In this document: positions 50,600 through 58,495 of the stretch, in pieces
How the letters are laid out: each line of letters opens with the position of its first letter
Numbering within the stretch: the stretch's first letter is position 1
Source: Clostridiales bacterium
Lineage (GTDB): Bacteria > Bacillota > Clostridia > Oscillospirales > Oscillospiraceae
Assembly: GCA_004557655.1 (NCBI GenBank)
Contig: SFGJ01000005.1
Span: forward strand, 30,570 to 94,569
Length of the DNA: 64,000 bases
Reading direction: 5' to 3'
Made by a program: the position numbers and the translations under genes
The notes under the pieces: generated by a model
Database searches by the model: none
What the model was told of the DNA's origin: nothing
Seen by the model: only the letters and a program-made list of their open reading frames with translations

Positions 50600-51954
50600 A
50601 GATCATCATTGTGGGAAACGGGAAAGTGGGCTATGCCATCGCCAGCCAGCTCGCCGGCGAACGCCATGACATCGTCATGGTGGACAACAACGCCGTTGCG
50701 CTGCACCGTGCGGAGAATGCCCTGGATGTCATGTGCATCGAGGGCAACGGCGCATCCATTCGTGTGCTGCAGCAGGCCGGCGCGCAGACTGCAGATCTGG
50801 TCATCGCCGTGACCAACCTGGACGATACGAATCTGCTGTGCTGCTTCATAGCAAAAAAGCTGGGGGCGGGCCATACCATCGCCCGGGTGCGCAGCCCGGA
50901 GTATCGCCGGGACGCCGATGTGCTGAAGAAGGAGATCGGCCTGGACATGGTCATCAACCCCGATCTGGCGGCAGCGCAGGAGATCGCCCGCATCGTGTCC
51001 ACCCCCTCTGCTTTTTCTGTGGAGCCCTTTGCTCGTGGACGCATCGATATGATCGGCTTTGATGTTACTGCTCAGACCAGTGTGGCGGGCCATTCTCTCA
51101 GCGAGTTCAACAGCCGTATCTCCGCCAAGGTGCTGTTCTGCGTGGCGGTGCACGGCGGCGAAACGGTGATCCCCGACGGCGCATTTGTACCTCAGATCGG
51201 GGATAAACTATATATGATCGGTGCCAAGGGACATCTGCAGGAAATGCTGCACAGCCTGGGCCATTGCCAGCAGAAGGTGCGTGCCGTGTCCATTCTGGGC
51301 GGCAGCCGCACGGCCATGTATCTGGTTTGGGAGCTTAAAAAGCGCGGCATCAAGTCCCAGATTGTGGAGATGAATCATCAGAAATGCCTGACCCTCTCTG
51401 CCGAGCTGCCGGATACCCTCATCATCGAGGGTGACGGAACGGACAACGATCTGCTGCGTGAGGAGGGCGTATTTGCGGCGGATGCCTTTGTGACCCTGAC
51501 AGACCGGGACGAGGAGAATCTGCTCATGGCCCTCAGCGCCCAGCGCGCGGGCGTGGGGAAGGTTCTGGCGAAGATGACCCGCCCCAACTATATGGATCTG
51601 GTGCAGGACACTCGCATCAGCAGCATCATCAGTCCCAAGGATCTGGTGGCCAACCAGATCACTCGCTATGTCCGCGCCCTGGCCAATTCTGAGGGCAGCG
51701 TGGTGGAGAGCCTGTATAAGATGATGGGCGGTCAGGTGGAGGCTCTGGAGTTCACCGCAGGGCCGGAGTGCCGGGAGCTTCTGGATAAGCCCATGAAGGA
51801 TCTGCCGCTGAAAAAAGGTGTACTGGTGGGCGCCATTGCCCGGGATCGGGAGATCGTTATCCCCGACGGTAATACCTGTATCCGGGAGGGGGACCATGTG
51901 GTGGTGGTAACTAAGACCACGGGCACCGATGATCTGATGGATATTCTGCGATAA
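50596..51954 (+). CDS. trkA: Trk system potassium transport regulator TrkA
   Basis: A 452-residue peripheral protein with two RCK units. The first NAD-binding loop is IIVGNGKVGYAIASQLAGE (residues 3-21) with RCK-C about 140-225. The second is ILGGSRTAMYLVWELKKRG at about 230-250 with the C-terminal RCK-C (LPLKKGVLVGAIARDREIVIPDG). It gates the TrkH/TrkG K+ channel in response to NAD(H)/nucleotides. No trkH gene is adjacent in the window. Start ATG 50596 overlaps the end of yihY (ATGA). Confidence 0.94.
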   Translation: MKIIIVGNGKVGYAIASQLAGERHDIVMVDNNAVALHRAENALDVMCIEGNGASIRVLQQAGAQTADLVIAVTNLDDTNLLCCFIAKKLGAGHTIARVRSPEYRRDADVLKKEIGLDMVINPDLAAAQEIARIVSTPSAFSVEPFARGRIDMIGFDVTAQTSVAGHSLSEFNSRISAKVLFCVAVHGGETVIPDGAFVPQIGDKLYMIGAKGHLQEMLHSLGHCQQKVRAVSILGGSRTAMYLVWELKKRGIKSQIVEMNHQKCLTLSAELPDTLIIEGDGTDNDLLREEGVFAADAFVTLTDRDEENLLMALSAQRAGVGKVLAKMTRPNYMDLVQDTRISSIISPKDLVANQITRYVRALANSEGSVVESLYKMMGGQVEALEFTAGPECRELLDKPMKDLPLKKGVLVGAIARDREIVIPDGNTCIREGDHVVVVTKTTGTDDLMDILR

Positions 51955-51966
51955 GGAAGTGCGAAA

Positions 51967-53202
51967 ATGAATTCTATGGACGAAAAACTCCGGGAATACG
52001 CCCGACTTCTCATTGAGGTGGGCCTCCATGTGAAAAAAGGTCAGACGCTTGTTATTTCCAGCCCGGTGGAATGTGCTTTTTTTGCCCGAATGTGCGCCTC
52101 GGCTGCCTACAATGTGGGATGCCGCGAGGTGGTGATGAACTGGCACGATGATTATTTGGCCCGGGAGAAGTTCCTCCGGGCGGAGGATTCCGTGTTTGAC
52201 GAGGTGCCCCTGTGGAGGCAGCACTTTTTCAACGATTACGCCAAATCCGGTGCGGCCTATCTGACCATTGACGCCGAGGACCCCGAGCACCTCAAGGGCG
52301 TGGATCCGGATCGCCGGGTACGCTCTCTCCGGGTGAGCGGCAAGGCTCTCAAGGATTTTTACCGCCTGCAGATGAGCAGCGGTTTCCCCTGGTGCATCGC
52401 CTCCATCCCCATCCCTTCCTGGGCAAAGCGTGTGTTCCCGGATGTCACGGAGGAGCAGGCCATGGAGCGGCTCTGGGATGCCATTTTCAAGGCCGTCCGC
52501 ATCAGCGGGGACGGGTGCAGTGTGGAGCATTGGCAAGAGCATATCCAGATGCTCTCCCGGCGTAAGGAGAAGCTCAACGCACTGCGGCTGAAGGCTCTGC
52601 ATTATACAAACTCTCTGGGCACTGATTTGACGGTTGAACTGCCGGAAGATCACATCTGGGAGGCCGGGGACGATTGTACCGCCGACGGTCAGCCCTTTGT
52701 GGCCAATATGCCCACGGAGGAGCTGTTCACCGCCCCGCTGCGTACCGGTGCAAACGGTGTGGTGGTGGCATCCATGCCCCTGGTGCATGACGGCAATATT
52801 ATAGACGGTTTCCGCATGACGGTGGAAAGCGGAAAGATCACCTCTGTTAGCGCAAAGCAAGGACAGGAGGTGCTGGAGGCAGCTATCTCCGTGGACGAGG
52901 GGGCTGCCTACTTCGGCGAGGTAGCGCTGGTGCCCTATGATAGTCCCATCTCCAACCAGAAGCTGCTGTTTTACAACACCCTCTTTGACGAAAACGCCGC
53001 CTGCCATATTGCCTTCGGCGAGGCCTATCCCTGCATAAAGGGTGGCCGGGATATGGACAAGGAGCAGCTCAAGGAGCACGGCCTGAACGACTCCGTCACC
53101 CATGTGGATTTCATGGTGGGTACGGCTGATCTGTCCATCGTGGGTACCACACAGGACGGCCGGGAGGTGCCGATCTTTATAAACGGTAATTTTGCCATAT
53201 GA
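51967..53202 (+). CDS. M29 family aminopeptidase
   Basis: A 411-residue thermophilic-type aminopeptidase (AmpS/PepS family), a two-metal exopeptidase. It starts with LREYARLLIEVGLHVKKGQTLVISSPVE and shows HYTNSLGTDLTVELPEDHIWEAG, NMPTEELFTAPLRTGANGVVVAS and GRDMDKEQLKEHGLNDSVTHVDFMVGTADLSIVGT. The metal-binding glutamates, histidine and aspartate are in these blocks. Cytosolic, with no signal peptide. It follows trkA by 12 bp and ends at a strong terminator. Confidence 0.92.
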   Translation: MNSMDEKLREYARLLIEVGLHVKKGQTLVISSPVECAFFARMCASAAYNVGCREVVMNWHDDYLAREKFLRAEDSVFDEVPLWRQHFFNDYAKSGAAYLTIDAEDPEHLKGVDPDRRVRSLRVSGKALKDFYRLQMSSGFPWCIASIPIPSWAKRVFPDVTEEQAMERLWDAIFKAVRISGDGCSVEHWQEHIQMLSRRKEKLNALRLKALHYTNSLGTDLTVELPEDHIWEAGDDCTADGQPFVANMPTEELFTAPLRTGANGVVVASMPLVHDGNIIDGFRMTVESGKITSVSAKQGQEVLEAAISVDEGAAYFGEVALVPYDSPISNQKLLFYNTLFDENAACHIAFGEAYPCIKGGRDMDKEQLKEHGLNDSVTHVDFMVGTADLSIVGTTQDGREVPIFINGNFAI

Positions 53203-53208
53203 AACTTG

Positions 53209-53246
53209 GCAGACCCTCTGCAAAAATGCAGAGGGTCTGCGTTTTC
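53209..53246 (+). terminator. Terminator of the yihY-trkA-aminopeptidase operon
   Basis: Fourteen-bp perfect stem GCAGACCCTCTGCA / TGCAGAGGGTCTGC with a 4-nt A loop and GTTTT after. Confidence 0.93.
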
Positions 53247-53250
53247 TTCG

Positions 53251-53279
53251 TTGCAATTCCTGCCTGTTTGCGGTATAAT
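53251..53279 (+). promoter_or_regulatory. Promoter of rpe-recR
   Basis: TTGCAA, 17-bp spacer, TATAAT; predicted start near 53286. Confidence 0.85.
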
Positions 53280-53285
53280 GTATGA

Positions 53286-53478
53286 GTTAAAGTATGCCCA
53301 CCGGGAGCCGGCGGCTTGCGCCGCCGACCCCCTATATAAAAAGCAGCGGGCGAGGGCCGGTGGGACGGGAGAGCTGCGCAGGCGCTTCACGGCCTCAGTT
53401 CGCCTCACGCTGCTTGCACCATCCTATGCACCACGGCTCTGTCCGGTGCAGTACCCAATGAGAAAGGATCCATTCGCC
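53286..53478 (+). promoter_or_regulatory. Long GC-rich structured leader of rpe
   Basis: About 190 nt separate the promoter from the rpe start. CCCACCGG (53297-53304) pairs with CCGGTGGG (53357-53364) and encloses a GGCGGC-TTGC-GCCGCC hairpin (53310-53325). A second stem TGCACC/GGTGCA lies at 53427-53450. No known riboswitch consensus (TPP, FMN, SAM, cobalamin, lysine) could be fitted. It may be a new cis-regulatory RNA or a small RNA sharing the promoter. Confidence 0.45.
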
Positions 53479-54123
53479 ATGATCAAGATCGCACCCTCCA
53501 TTCTCTCGGCTGACTTTGCCAACCTCGGCCGGGATATTCAGCGCATTGAAACCGCCGACTATGTCCATGTGGATGTTATGGACGGCCTGTTTGTGCCCAA
53601 TATCTCCATTGGCATCCCGGTGGTGAAGTCCATTCGTCCCGTCACGGACCTTCCTCTGGATGTCCATTTGATGATCGACCGTCCGGAGCGGTATGTGGAG
53701 CAGTTCTGCGACGCCGGCGGCGACATCGTCACCTGCCATGTGGAGGCGGACACGGAGGAGAACATCCATCTTGCCCTGCGAAAGATACACGATAAGGGCA
53801 AGAAGGCGGGTGTGGTCGTAAAGCCCGGAACCCCGAGCTCCGCGGTGCTGCCGTTTATCGGTGAGGTGGAGATGATCCTGGTCATGACCGTGGAACCGGG
53901 CTTCGGGGGTCAGAAATTCATGGCCGACATGATGCCCAAGGTGCAGCAGATCCGCTCCTATATCGATGCTATGAATCCAGCCTGTGAGCTGGAGGTGGAC
54001 GGAGGAGTGGACCCCGATACCTGCAAAATTTGCATTGCCAGCGGCGCCAATGTGCTGGTGGCCGGCTCCTCCGTGTATAAGGCGGAGGACATTCCCGCCC
54101 GGATCCGGGCACTGAGAGGATGA
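53479..54123 (+). CDS. rpe: Ribulose-phosphate 3-epimerase
   Basis: A 214-residue TIM-barrel enzyme of the pentose phosphate pathway. The metal ligands and active site can be followed: APSILSADFANLG, DYVHVDVMDGLFVPN (H-D-D), LDVHLMID (H), VMTVEPGFGGQKFM and LEVDGGVDPDT (D). Start ATG 53479 follows AGAAAGGATC; the frame upstream is leader. recR begins 4 bp after its stop. Confidence 0.95.
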   Translation: MIKIAPSILSADFANLGRDIQRIETADYVHVDVMDGLFVPNISIGIPVVKSIRPVTDLPLDVHLMIDRPERYVEQFCDAGGDIVTCHVEADTEENIHLALRKIHDKGKKAGVVVKPGTPSSAVLPFIGEVEMILVMTVEPGFGGQKFMADMMPKVQQIRSYIDAMNPACELEVDGGVDPDTCKICIASGANVLVAGSSVYKAEDIPARIRALRG

Positions 54124-54127
54124 GCCT

Positions 54128-54727
54128 ATGGAATACTTTCCCGCCCCCCTTGAAAAGCTGACGGAGCAGTTTACACGTCTTCCCGGCATCGGCCGCAAAT
54201 CCGCACAGCGACTGGCGTTTTTTGTTCTTGGCCTCCCCATGGAGGAGGCGCAGGAATTTGCCGACGCCATTGTGGACGCCAAGAAAAGCGTGACGCTGTG
54301 CCCCGTGTGTCAGAATCTCACCGCCGGTGGCCTTTGTCCCGTGTGCGCCTCTCCCAAGCGGGACGAGAGCACCGTCTGCGTGGTGGCCGATCCCCGGGAT
54401 GTACTGGCCATTGAGCGCAGTCGGGAGTATCAGGGGCGCTACCATGTGCTCCACGGCGTTCTGTCCCCCATGAACCATGTGGGGCCGGACGATCTGCAGA
54501 TCAAGTCCCTGGTGGAGCGTGTGGCCGCCGGCGGCGTGCAGGAGGTCATCATGGCCACCAATCCCGACACCGAGGGGGAGGCCACGGCCATGTACCTCTC
54601 CCGGCTCATAAAGCCCTTCGGCGTGAAGGTGACTCGCCTTGCCTACGGCATCCCCGTGGGCGGCCATCTGGAATTTACCGACGACGCCACGCTCATGCGG
54701 GCCCTGGAAGGGCGGCGTGAGCTGTGA
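54128..54727 (+). CDS. recR: Recombination mediator RecR
   Basis: A 199-residue ring-forming DNA repair protein acting with RecF/RecO to load RecA. It has a helix-hairpin-helix N-terminus (FTRLPGIGRKSAQRLAFFVL), a four-cysteine zinc finger (CPVCQNLTAGGLCPVC near 59-74) and a Toprim domain (VCVVADPRDVLAIERS, EVIMATNPDTEGEATAMYLSRL), ending ALEGRREL. Normal length. It shares an operon with rpe and overlaps the apbE start by 4 bp. Confidence 0.96.
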   Translation: MEYFPAPLEKLTEQFTRLPGIGRKSAQRLAFFVLGLPMEEAQEFADAIVDAKKSVTLCPVCQNLTAGGLCPVCASPKRDESTVCVVADPRDVLAIERSREYQGRYHVLHGVLSPMNHVGPDDLQIKSLVERVAAGGVQEVIMATNPDTEGEATAMYLSRLIKPFGVKVTRLAYGIPVGGHLEFTDDATLMRALEGRREL

Positions 54728-55737
54728 AAAGGTTTGCATGCTTGCTCCTGGCTATTCTCATGCTTCTGTCTCTGGCCGCCTGCGGTAAAACGGCGGAGCC
54801 GGAAAAGCAGGAGCTGTTCGCCATGGACACCTACATGAGCCTCGCGGCTTATGGAGACGGAGCCCGGGAGGCGCTGGCCGCCGCCGCCAGGGAGATCAAC
54901 CGTCTGGAGCGGGAGCTGTCCCGGACCATCGAAACCAGCGATGTGTATAAGCTCAACGCGGGCGTCACTGCCACCGTCGGCGATGAAACGGCGGCGCTGC
55001 TATGCCGCGCCGTGGAGTACAGCGAGATAACCGGCGGTCTGTTTGACGTGACTGTTGCTCCGCTGGTTACCCTGTGGGGCATTACCTCCGATTCCCCCCA
55101 TATACCGTCCCAGAGCGAAATTGACTCGCTTTTGCCCACGGTGGGCAGCGGGCATATCCATCTGGACGGCAATTCCGCCATGCTGGACGAGGGCTGCGCC
55201 GTGGATCTGGGCGGCATTGCCAAGGGCTATGCCAGCGATCGGGTGGCCCAGGTGTTGGCGCAGTATGGCGTAACCGGTGCCGCCGTGTCCCTGGGCGGCA
55301 ATGTGTATATCTGCGGCCAAAAGCCGGACGGTGCTTTGTGGAGCGTGGCGGTGCAGGACCCCAAGGATACAAGCGCATACGCCATGACCCTGGAGTTGAC
55401 GGATACCTTCGCCGTCACCTCCGGCGGCTATCAGAGATTTTTCACCGGTGAGGACGGCACGGTGTATCAGCACATTTTAGATCCCCGCACCGGAAAGCCC
55501 GCTGTGACCGATATCCTGTCCGTCACGGTAGTTGCCGGGAACGGAACCATGGCGGACGCCTACTCCACGGCCCTGTATGTCATGGGGGAGGAAGCCGCCT
55601 GTGACTTCTGGCGGCAGAGGGGCGGATTTGACATGGTTCTCATCACGGCGGACGGTCGGGTGCTCTACACTCCCGGACTTGCCGCCCACATTACCCAAAA
55701 GGGGGCAAGCTATGACTTCCGGCAGATCACAACCTGA
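54724..55737 (+). CDS. apbE: FAD:protein FMN transferase, lipoprotein
   Basis: A 337-residue ApbE family enzyme that covalently attaches FMN to threonine in exported flavoproteins. The N-terminal signal ends in lipobox LAAC (cysteine about 20), so it is anchored outside. FAMDTYMSLAAYG, GCAVDLGGIAKGYASDRVAQVL (the FAD/Mg region) and HILDPRTGKPAVTDILSVTVVAGNGTMADAYSTALYVMG are diagnostic. Start codon GTG 54724 overlaps recR. The following NusG-II and Gx proteins form a recurring flavin-linked membrane trio. Confidence 0.93.
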   Translation: MKRFACLLLAILMLLSLAACGKTAEPEKQELFAMDTYMSLAAYGDGAREALAAAAREINRLERELSRTIETSDVYKLNAGVTATVGDETAALLCRAVEYSEITGGLFDVTVAPLVTLWGITSDSPHIPSQSEIDSLLPTVGSGHIHLDGNSAMLDEGCAVDLGGIAKGYASDRVAQVLAQYGVTGAAVSLGGNVYICGQKPDGALWSVAVQDPKDTSAYAMTLELTDTFAVTSGGYQRFFTGEDGTVYQHILDPRTGKPAVTDILSVTVVAGNGTMADAYSTALYVMGEEAACDFWRQRGGFDMVLITADGRVLYTPGLAAHITQKGASYDFRQITT

Positions 55738-56113
55738 CCTGAAACCAAGGCCGATGGACGCTCTGGTCGTCTTGTTTGTAGTCCTATCCGCCGCCATAAT
55801 TGCCGTGCTTGTCTATGGTAAAAGGGAGAGTGAGAACTTGACGGCAACGGTGAAGCACCGGGGGGAAACAGTGGCGCAGGTGGTGCTGGACACCCTGCAG
55901 GAGGAGAAAACAGTCACCATAGACGGCAAGTACCACCTGACCGTCACGGTGACAAGGGACGGCGTTTCCGTTACGGAGAGCGACTGCCCCGGACAGGATT
56001 GCGTTCATACCGGGCGTATCACAAAGGCCGGGCAGAGCATCGTCTGCCTGCCGGAGCAGGTTATCGTCACGATGGAAGGTTCGAGTCCTTCGCCGGATGT
56101 GATCCTGGGATAG
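55712..56113 (+). CDS. NusG domain II-containing membrane protein
   Basis: A 133-residue protein with one N-terminal membrane helix (about 15-37, MDALVVLFVVLSAAIIAVLVYG) and an extracellular NusG domain II (KOW-like, 'DUF1312') beta domain containing ESDCPGQDCVHTGRITKAGQSIVCLPEQVIV, whose CPGQDCVHTG loop is the family mark. ATG 55712 overlaps the end of apbE by 26 bp, with GGGGGC before it. This family often neighbours ApbE and electron-transfer genes; its role is unknown. Confidence 0.88.
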   Translation: MTSGRSQPDLKPRPMDALVVLFVVLSAAIIAVLVYGKRESENLTATVKHRGETVAQVVLDTLQEEKTVTIDGKYHLTVTVTRDGVSVTESDCPGQDCVHTGRITKAGQSIVCLPEQVIVTMEGSSPSPDVILG

Positions 56114-56127
56114 GGGGCGGACGGAAG

Positions 56128-56640
56128 ATGAAGCTGACAACAAAAAAACTGGCCCTCTGCGCGGTTTTAACGGCTCTGGCTCTGGGCCTGAGCACACTGG
56201 AAAGCCTGTTTCCCGTGTCTGTGCTTGTTCCTCTGCCGGGCATCAAGCTGGGCCTTGCCAACATCGTAACGGTATTCGCCCTGTACCGGCTGGGGGACAT
56301 TCCCGCATTGGCGATTTTGATAGCCCGGTGTCTGCTGGGCGCCATGTTTGCCGGCAACGCCTCGGCTCTGCTGTTTTCCCTCATGGGCGGCGTGCTGGCC
56401 ATGCTGACCATGATCGTGCTGCGGCGGGTGAGGGGCTTGTCCGTCTACGGTGTATCCATAGCCGGCGCGGCGGCGCACAACATTGGTCAGATCTGCGCCG
56501 CCATGGTGGTACTGGGCGGCACGGCGGTGCTGGGCTATCTGCCGGTTTTGCTGGGCGTTTCTTTGATTACCGGCACGCTGACGGGCTTTGTGGCAAGCCT
56601 TTTGTTCCGGGCCATGAGAGGCATATATTTTACGCAGTGA
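56128..56640 (+). CDS. Gx transporter family / heptaprenyl diphosphate synthase component I-like membrane protein
   Basis: A 170-residue membrane protein with about five helices. TKKLALCAVLTALALGLSTLE and LVPLPGIKLGLANIVTVFALYRLG match the Hpre_diP_synt_I / Gx transporter family, which resembles ECF S-components. RGIYFTQ ends it. It begins 14 bp after the NusG-II gene after GGGGGCGG. The name is historical and the activity unproven. Likely works with ApbE and NusG-II (inference). Confidence 0.85.
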   Translation: MKLTTKKLALCAVLTALALGLSTLESLFPVSVLVPLPGIKLGLANIVTVFALYRLGDIPALAILIARCLLGAMFAGNASALLFSLMGGVLAMLTMIVLRRVRGLSVYGVSIAGAAAHNIGQICAAMVVLGGTAVLGYLPVLLGVSLITGTLTGFVASLLFRAMRGIYFTQ

Positions 56641-56652
56641 GGAGAGAAATTG

Positions 56653-57675
56653 ATGGATAGAAAAGACGAGATCATTCTCCAGCAGATGGACCTCATCCGC
56701 TCCATGACCGAGCGGAATCTCCGCAGCATGGATGCAGATTTCTGGGGCACGCCCCTGATGGAGAAAAAAGTGACGGAAAAGGCGGAAAAGCCTGCCGAAA
56801 AGCCCGCTGCGCAGGCGGAAAAGCCGGAGCAGAAGGAGGAGATCCCCCCCAAGGAGAAGATCGAGGATCTGCTGGCCGAGCTGGACGGCTATGTGGGCAT
56901 GGATGCCATCAAGGAGGAGGTGCGCAGCCTCATCAACATGGTGCAGGTGTATAAGCTCCGCCGGGAGAATGACCTGCCCACCACAGATATGTCGCTGCAC
57001 ATGGTTTTTTCCGGCAATCCCGGTACCGGCAAGACCACCGTGGCCCGGATCATGGCCCGGATCTACCACAGTCTGGATATTCTCTCCAGGGGACAGCTGG
57101 TGGAGGTGGACCGCAGCGGACTGGTGGCCGGCTATGTTGGCCAGACGGCTCTGAAGACCCAGAAGGTCATTGAGAAGGCCATGGGCGGCGTGCTGTTTAT
57201 CGATGAGGCCTACGCCCTGAACGGCAAAAGCGAGAACGACTTCGGCCAAGAGGCCATCGACACCATACTCAAGGCCATGGAGGATCACCGGGATGATCTG
57301 GTGGTGATCGTGGCAGGTTACACAGAGCTGATGGACCGATTCATCCACTCCAACCCGGGCTTGGAGTCCCGGTTCAACCGATTCCTCATGTTCGAGGACT
57401 ACACCCCGGAGCAGATGGTGGCCATTTTCAAGATGCAGTGTAAAAAGGGGTGCTATGTGCTGGCAGAGGGCACGGAGGAGCTGGTGCGTGATTTCATCAG
57501 CGAGGAGAGCGCCGACGATTCCTTCGGCAACGCCCGGGGCGTGCGGAATCTCTTTGAGCACATTTTGGTGGCGCAGAACAACCGTCTGGCCAAGATGGAA
57601 CAGGTGACAAGAGAGGACCTCATGCAGATCCTGCCGGATGATGTGCTGCGTGCCCGGGGCAAGCTGGACAACTGA
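56653..57675 (+). CDS. AAA+ ATPase, CbbX/SpoVK-like
   Basis: A 340-residue protein. Residues 1-35 are a helical start (DRKDEIILQQMDLIRSMTERNLRSM). About 38-72 is a Lys/Glu/Pro-rich linker (EKAEKPAEKPAAQAEKPEQK). The AAA+ core covers 80-320: Walker A GNPGTGKTTVAR (near 124), Walker B VLFIDEAYAL (near 180), sensor/arginine finger region LESRFNRF and C-terminal lid GNARGVRNLFEHILVAQNNR. This CbbX-like module occurs in SpoVK, but the linker and genomic context here are not the spoVK locus. 12 bp after the Gx gene. Confidence 0.85.
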   Translation: MDRKDEIILQQMDLIRSMTERNLRSMDADFWGTPLMEKKVTEKAEKPAEKPAAQAEKPEQKEEIPPKEKIEDLLAELDGYVGMDAIKEEVRSLINMVQVYKLRRENDLPTTDMSLHMVFSGNPGTGKTTVARIMARIYHSLDILSRGQLVEVDRSGLVAGYVGQTALKTQKVIEKAMGGVLFIDEAYALNGKSENDFGQEAIDTILKAMEDHRDDLVVIVAGYTELMDRFIHSNPGLESRFNRFLMFEDYTPEQMVAIFKMQCKKGCYVLAEGTEELVRDFISEESADDSFGNARGVRNLFEHILVAQNNRLAKMEQVTREDLMQILPDDVLRARGKLDN

Positions 57676-57699
57676 GAGAGAAACAGAGGCGAATGACTC

Positions 57700-58455
57700 A
57701 TGAATGCGATTGCAATGCGCCATGTGTGCAAGTCCTATACCACCCAGTCCACCGATATAATGATAGACCATGCCCGGCGGCCTACCCGTACCCGGCAGGT
57801 GCTGCGGGATGTGCATGTGACATTTCCGCTTGGAAAACTCACCGTGCTGGTGGGCCGCAGCGGCTGCGGCAAGAGTACGCTTCTGCGGCTGCTTTCCGGG
57901 CAGGATACCCCGGATGCGGGAGAAATTATTATCCCGGAGGGCTGGCACAGCGCCGTGTTAAGCCCTGACCCCTATGTTATCACATGGACCAGTGTGCTGC
58001 GCAATGTGGCCATGGCCTGCGGTGTGGGCCGCACTCCGGAGGAGCGGCTGCGGCTGTCGGAGGACTTCGTGCGGATGGTGGGCCTGGAGGACTATGCCGA
58101 CCTCACCCCGGCGGAGCTGTCTACGGGGATGAAGCAGCGGTTGGGCCTTGCCAGGGTGCTGGCCAGTCAAGCGGAGCTGCTGCTCATGGATGAGCCATTC
58201 GCGGCCCTGGACTTTCTTACCCGTGCGGAGCTGCAGGCCCAGCTTTTGCAGATCCAGAAGCGGATGCCCCGGACCATCGTGCTGGTGACCCACCAGTTGG
58301 ATGAGGCAATCTTGCTGGCGCAGAAGATCGTGGTCATGCACTCGGACAGCACGCTGCGGGAGTTTGACTTAGGAGACTGGCCCTATCCACGGAATGTGGA
58401 TGCGCCTTATATGCGGGAATTGAAGAAGCAGATCACCGATGAATGCCGAAAATGA
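57700..58455 (+). CDS. ABC transporter ATP-binding protein (SsuB/TauB-like), orphan
   Basis: A 251-residue ATPase: Walker A VGRSGCGKSTLLRLLSG (near 49), Q-loop region SPDPYVITWTSVLRNVAMACG, signature LSTGMKQRLGLARVLASQ (an LSGGQ variant), Walker B LLLMDEPFAALD and H-loop VLVTHQLDEAI. An insertion of basic residues (DHARRPTRTRQ) near 25-35 precedes the core. The subtype resembles nitrate/sulfonate/taurine importers. No permease or binding protein follows; the next gene is on the other strand after a terminator. Confidence 0.88.
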   Translation: MNAIAMRHVCKSYTTQSTDIMIDHARRPTRTRQVLRDVHVTFPLGKLTVLVGRSGCGKSTLLRLLSGQDTPDAGEIIIPEGWHSAVLSPDPYVITWTSVLRNVAMACGVGRTPEERLRLSEDFVRMVGLEDYADLTPAELSTGMKQRLGLARVLASQAELLLMDEPFAALDFLTRAELQAQLLQIQKRMPRTIVLVTHQLDEAILLAQKIVVMHSDSTLREFDLGDWPYPRNVDAPYMRELKKQITDECRK

Positions 58456-58458
58456 AAT

Positions 58459-58495
58459 AACGAAGCCGCCGGCAGTTGAATCCGGCGGCTTCGTT
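58459..58495. terminator. Bidirectional terminator
   Basis: AACGAAGCCGCCGG / CCGGCGGCTTCGTT, a 14-bp stem with a 9-nt loop. It separates the ABC ATPase from the convergent GH25 gene and touches its stop codon. Confidence 0.88.

Noticed and set aside
53286..53478. 6S RNA or SRP RNA
   Set aside because: The GGUC...GGAA/GCAGCC core of SRP RNA and the open bubble of 6S RNA are absent. It is kept only as a structured leader.
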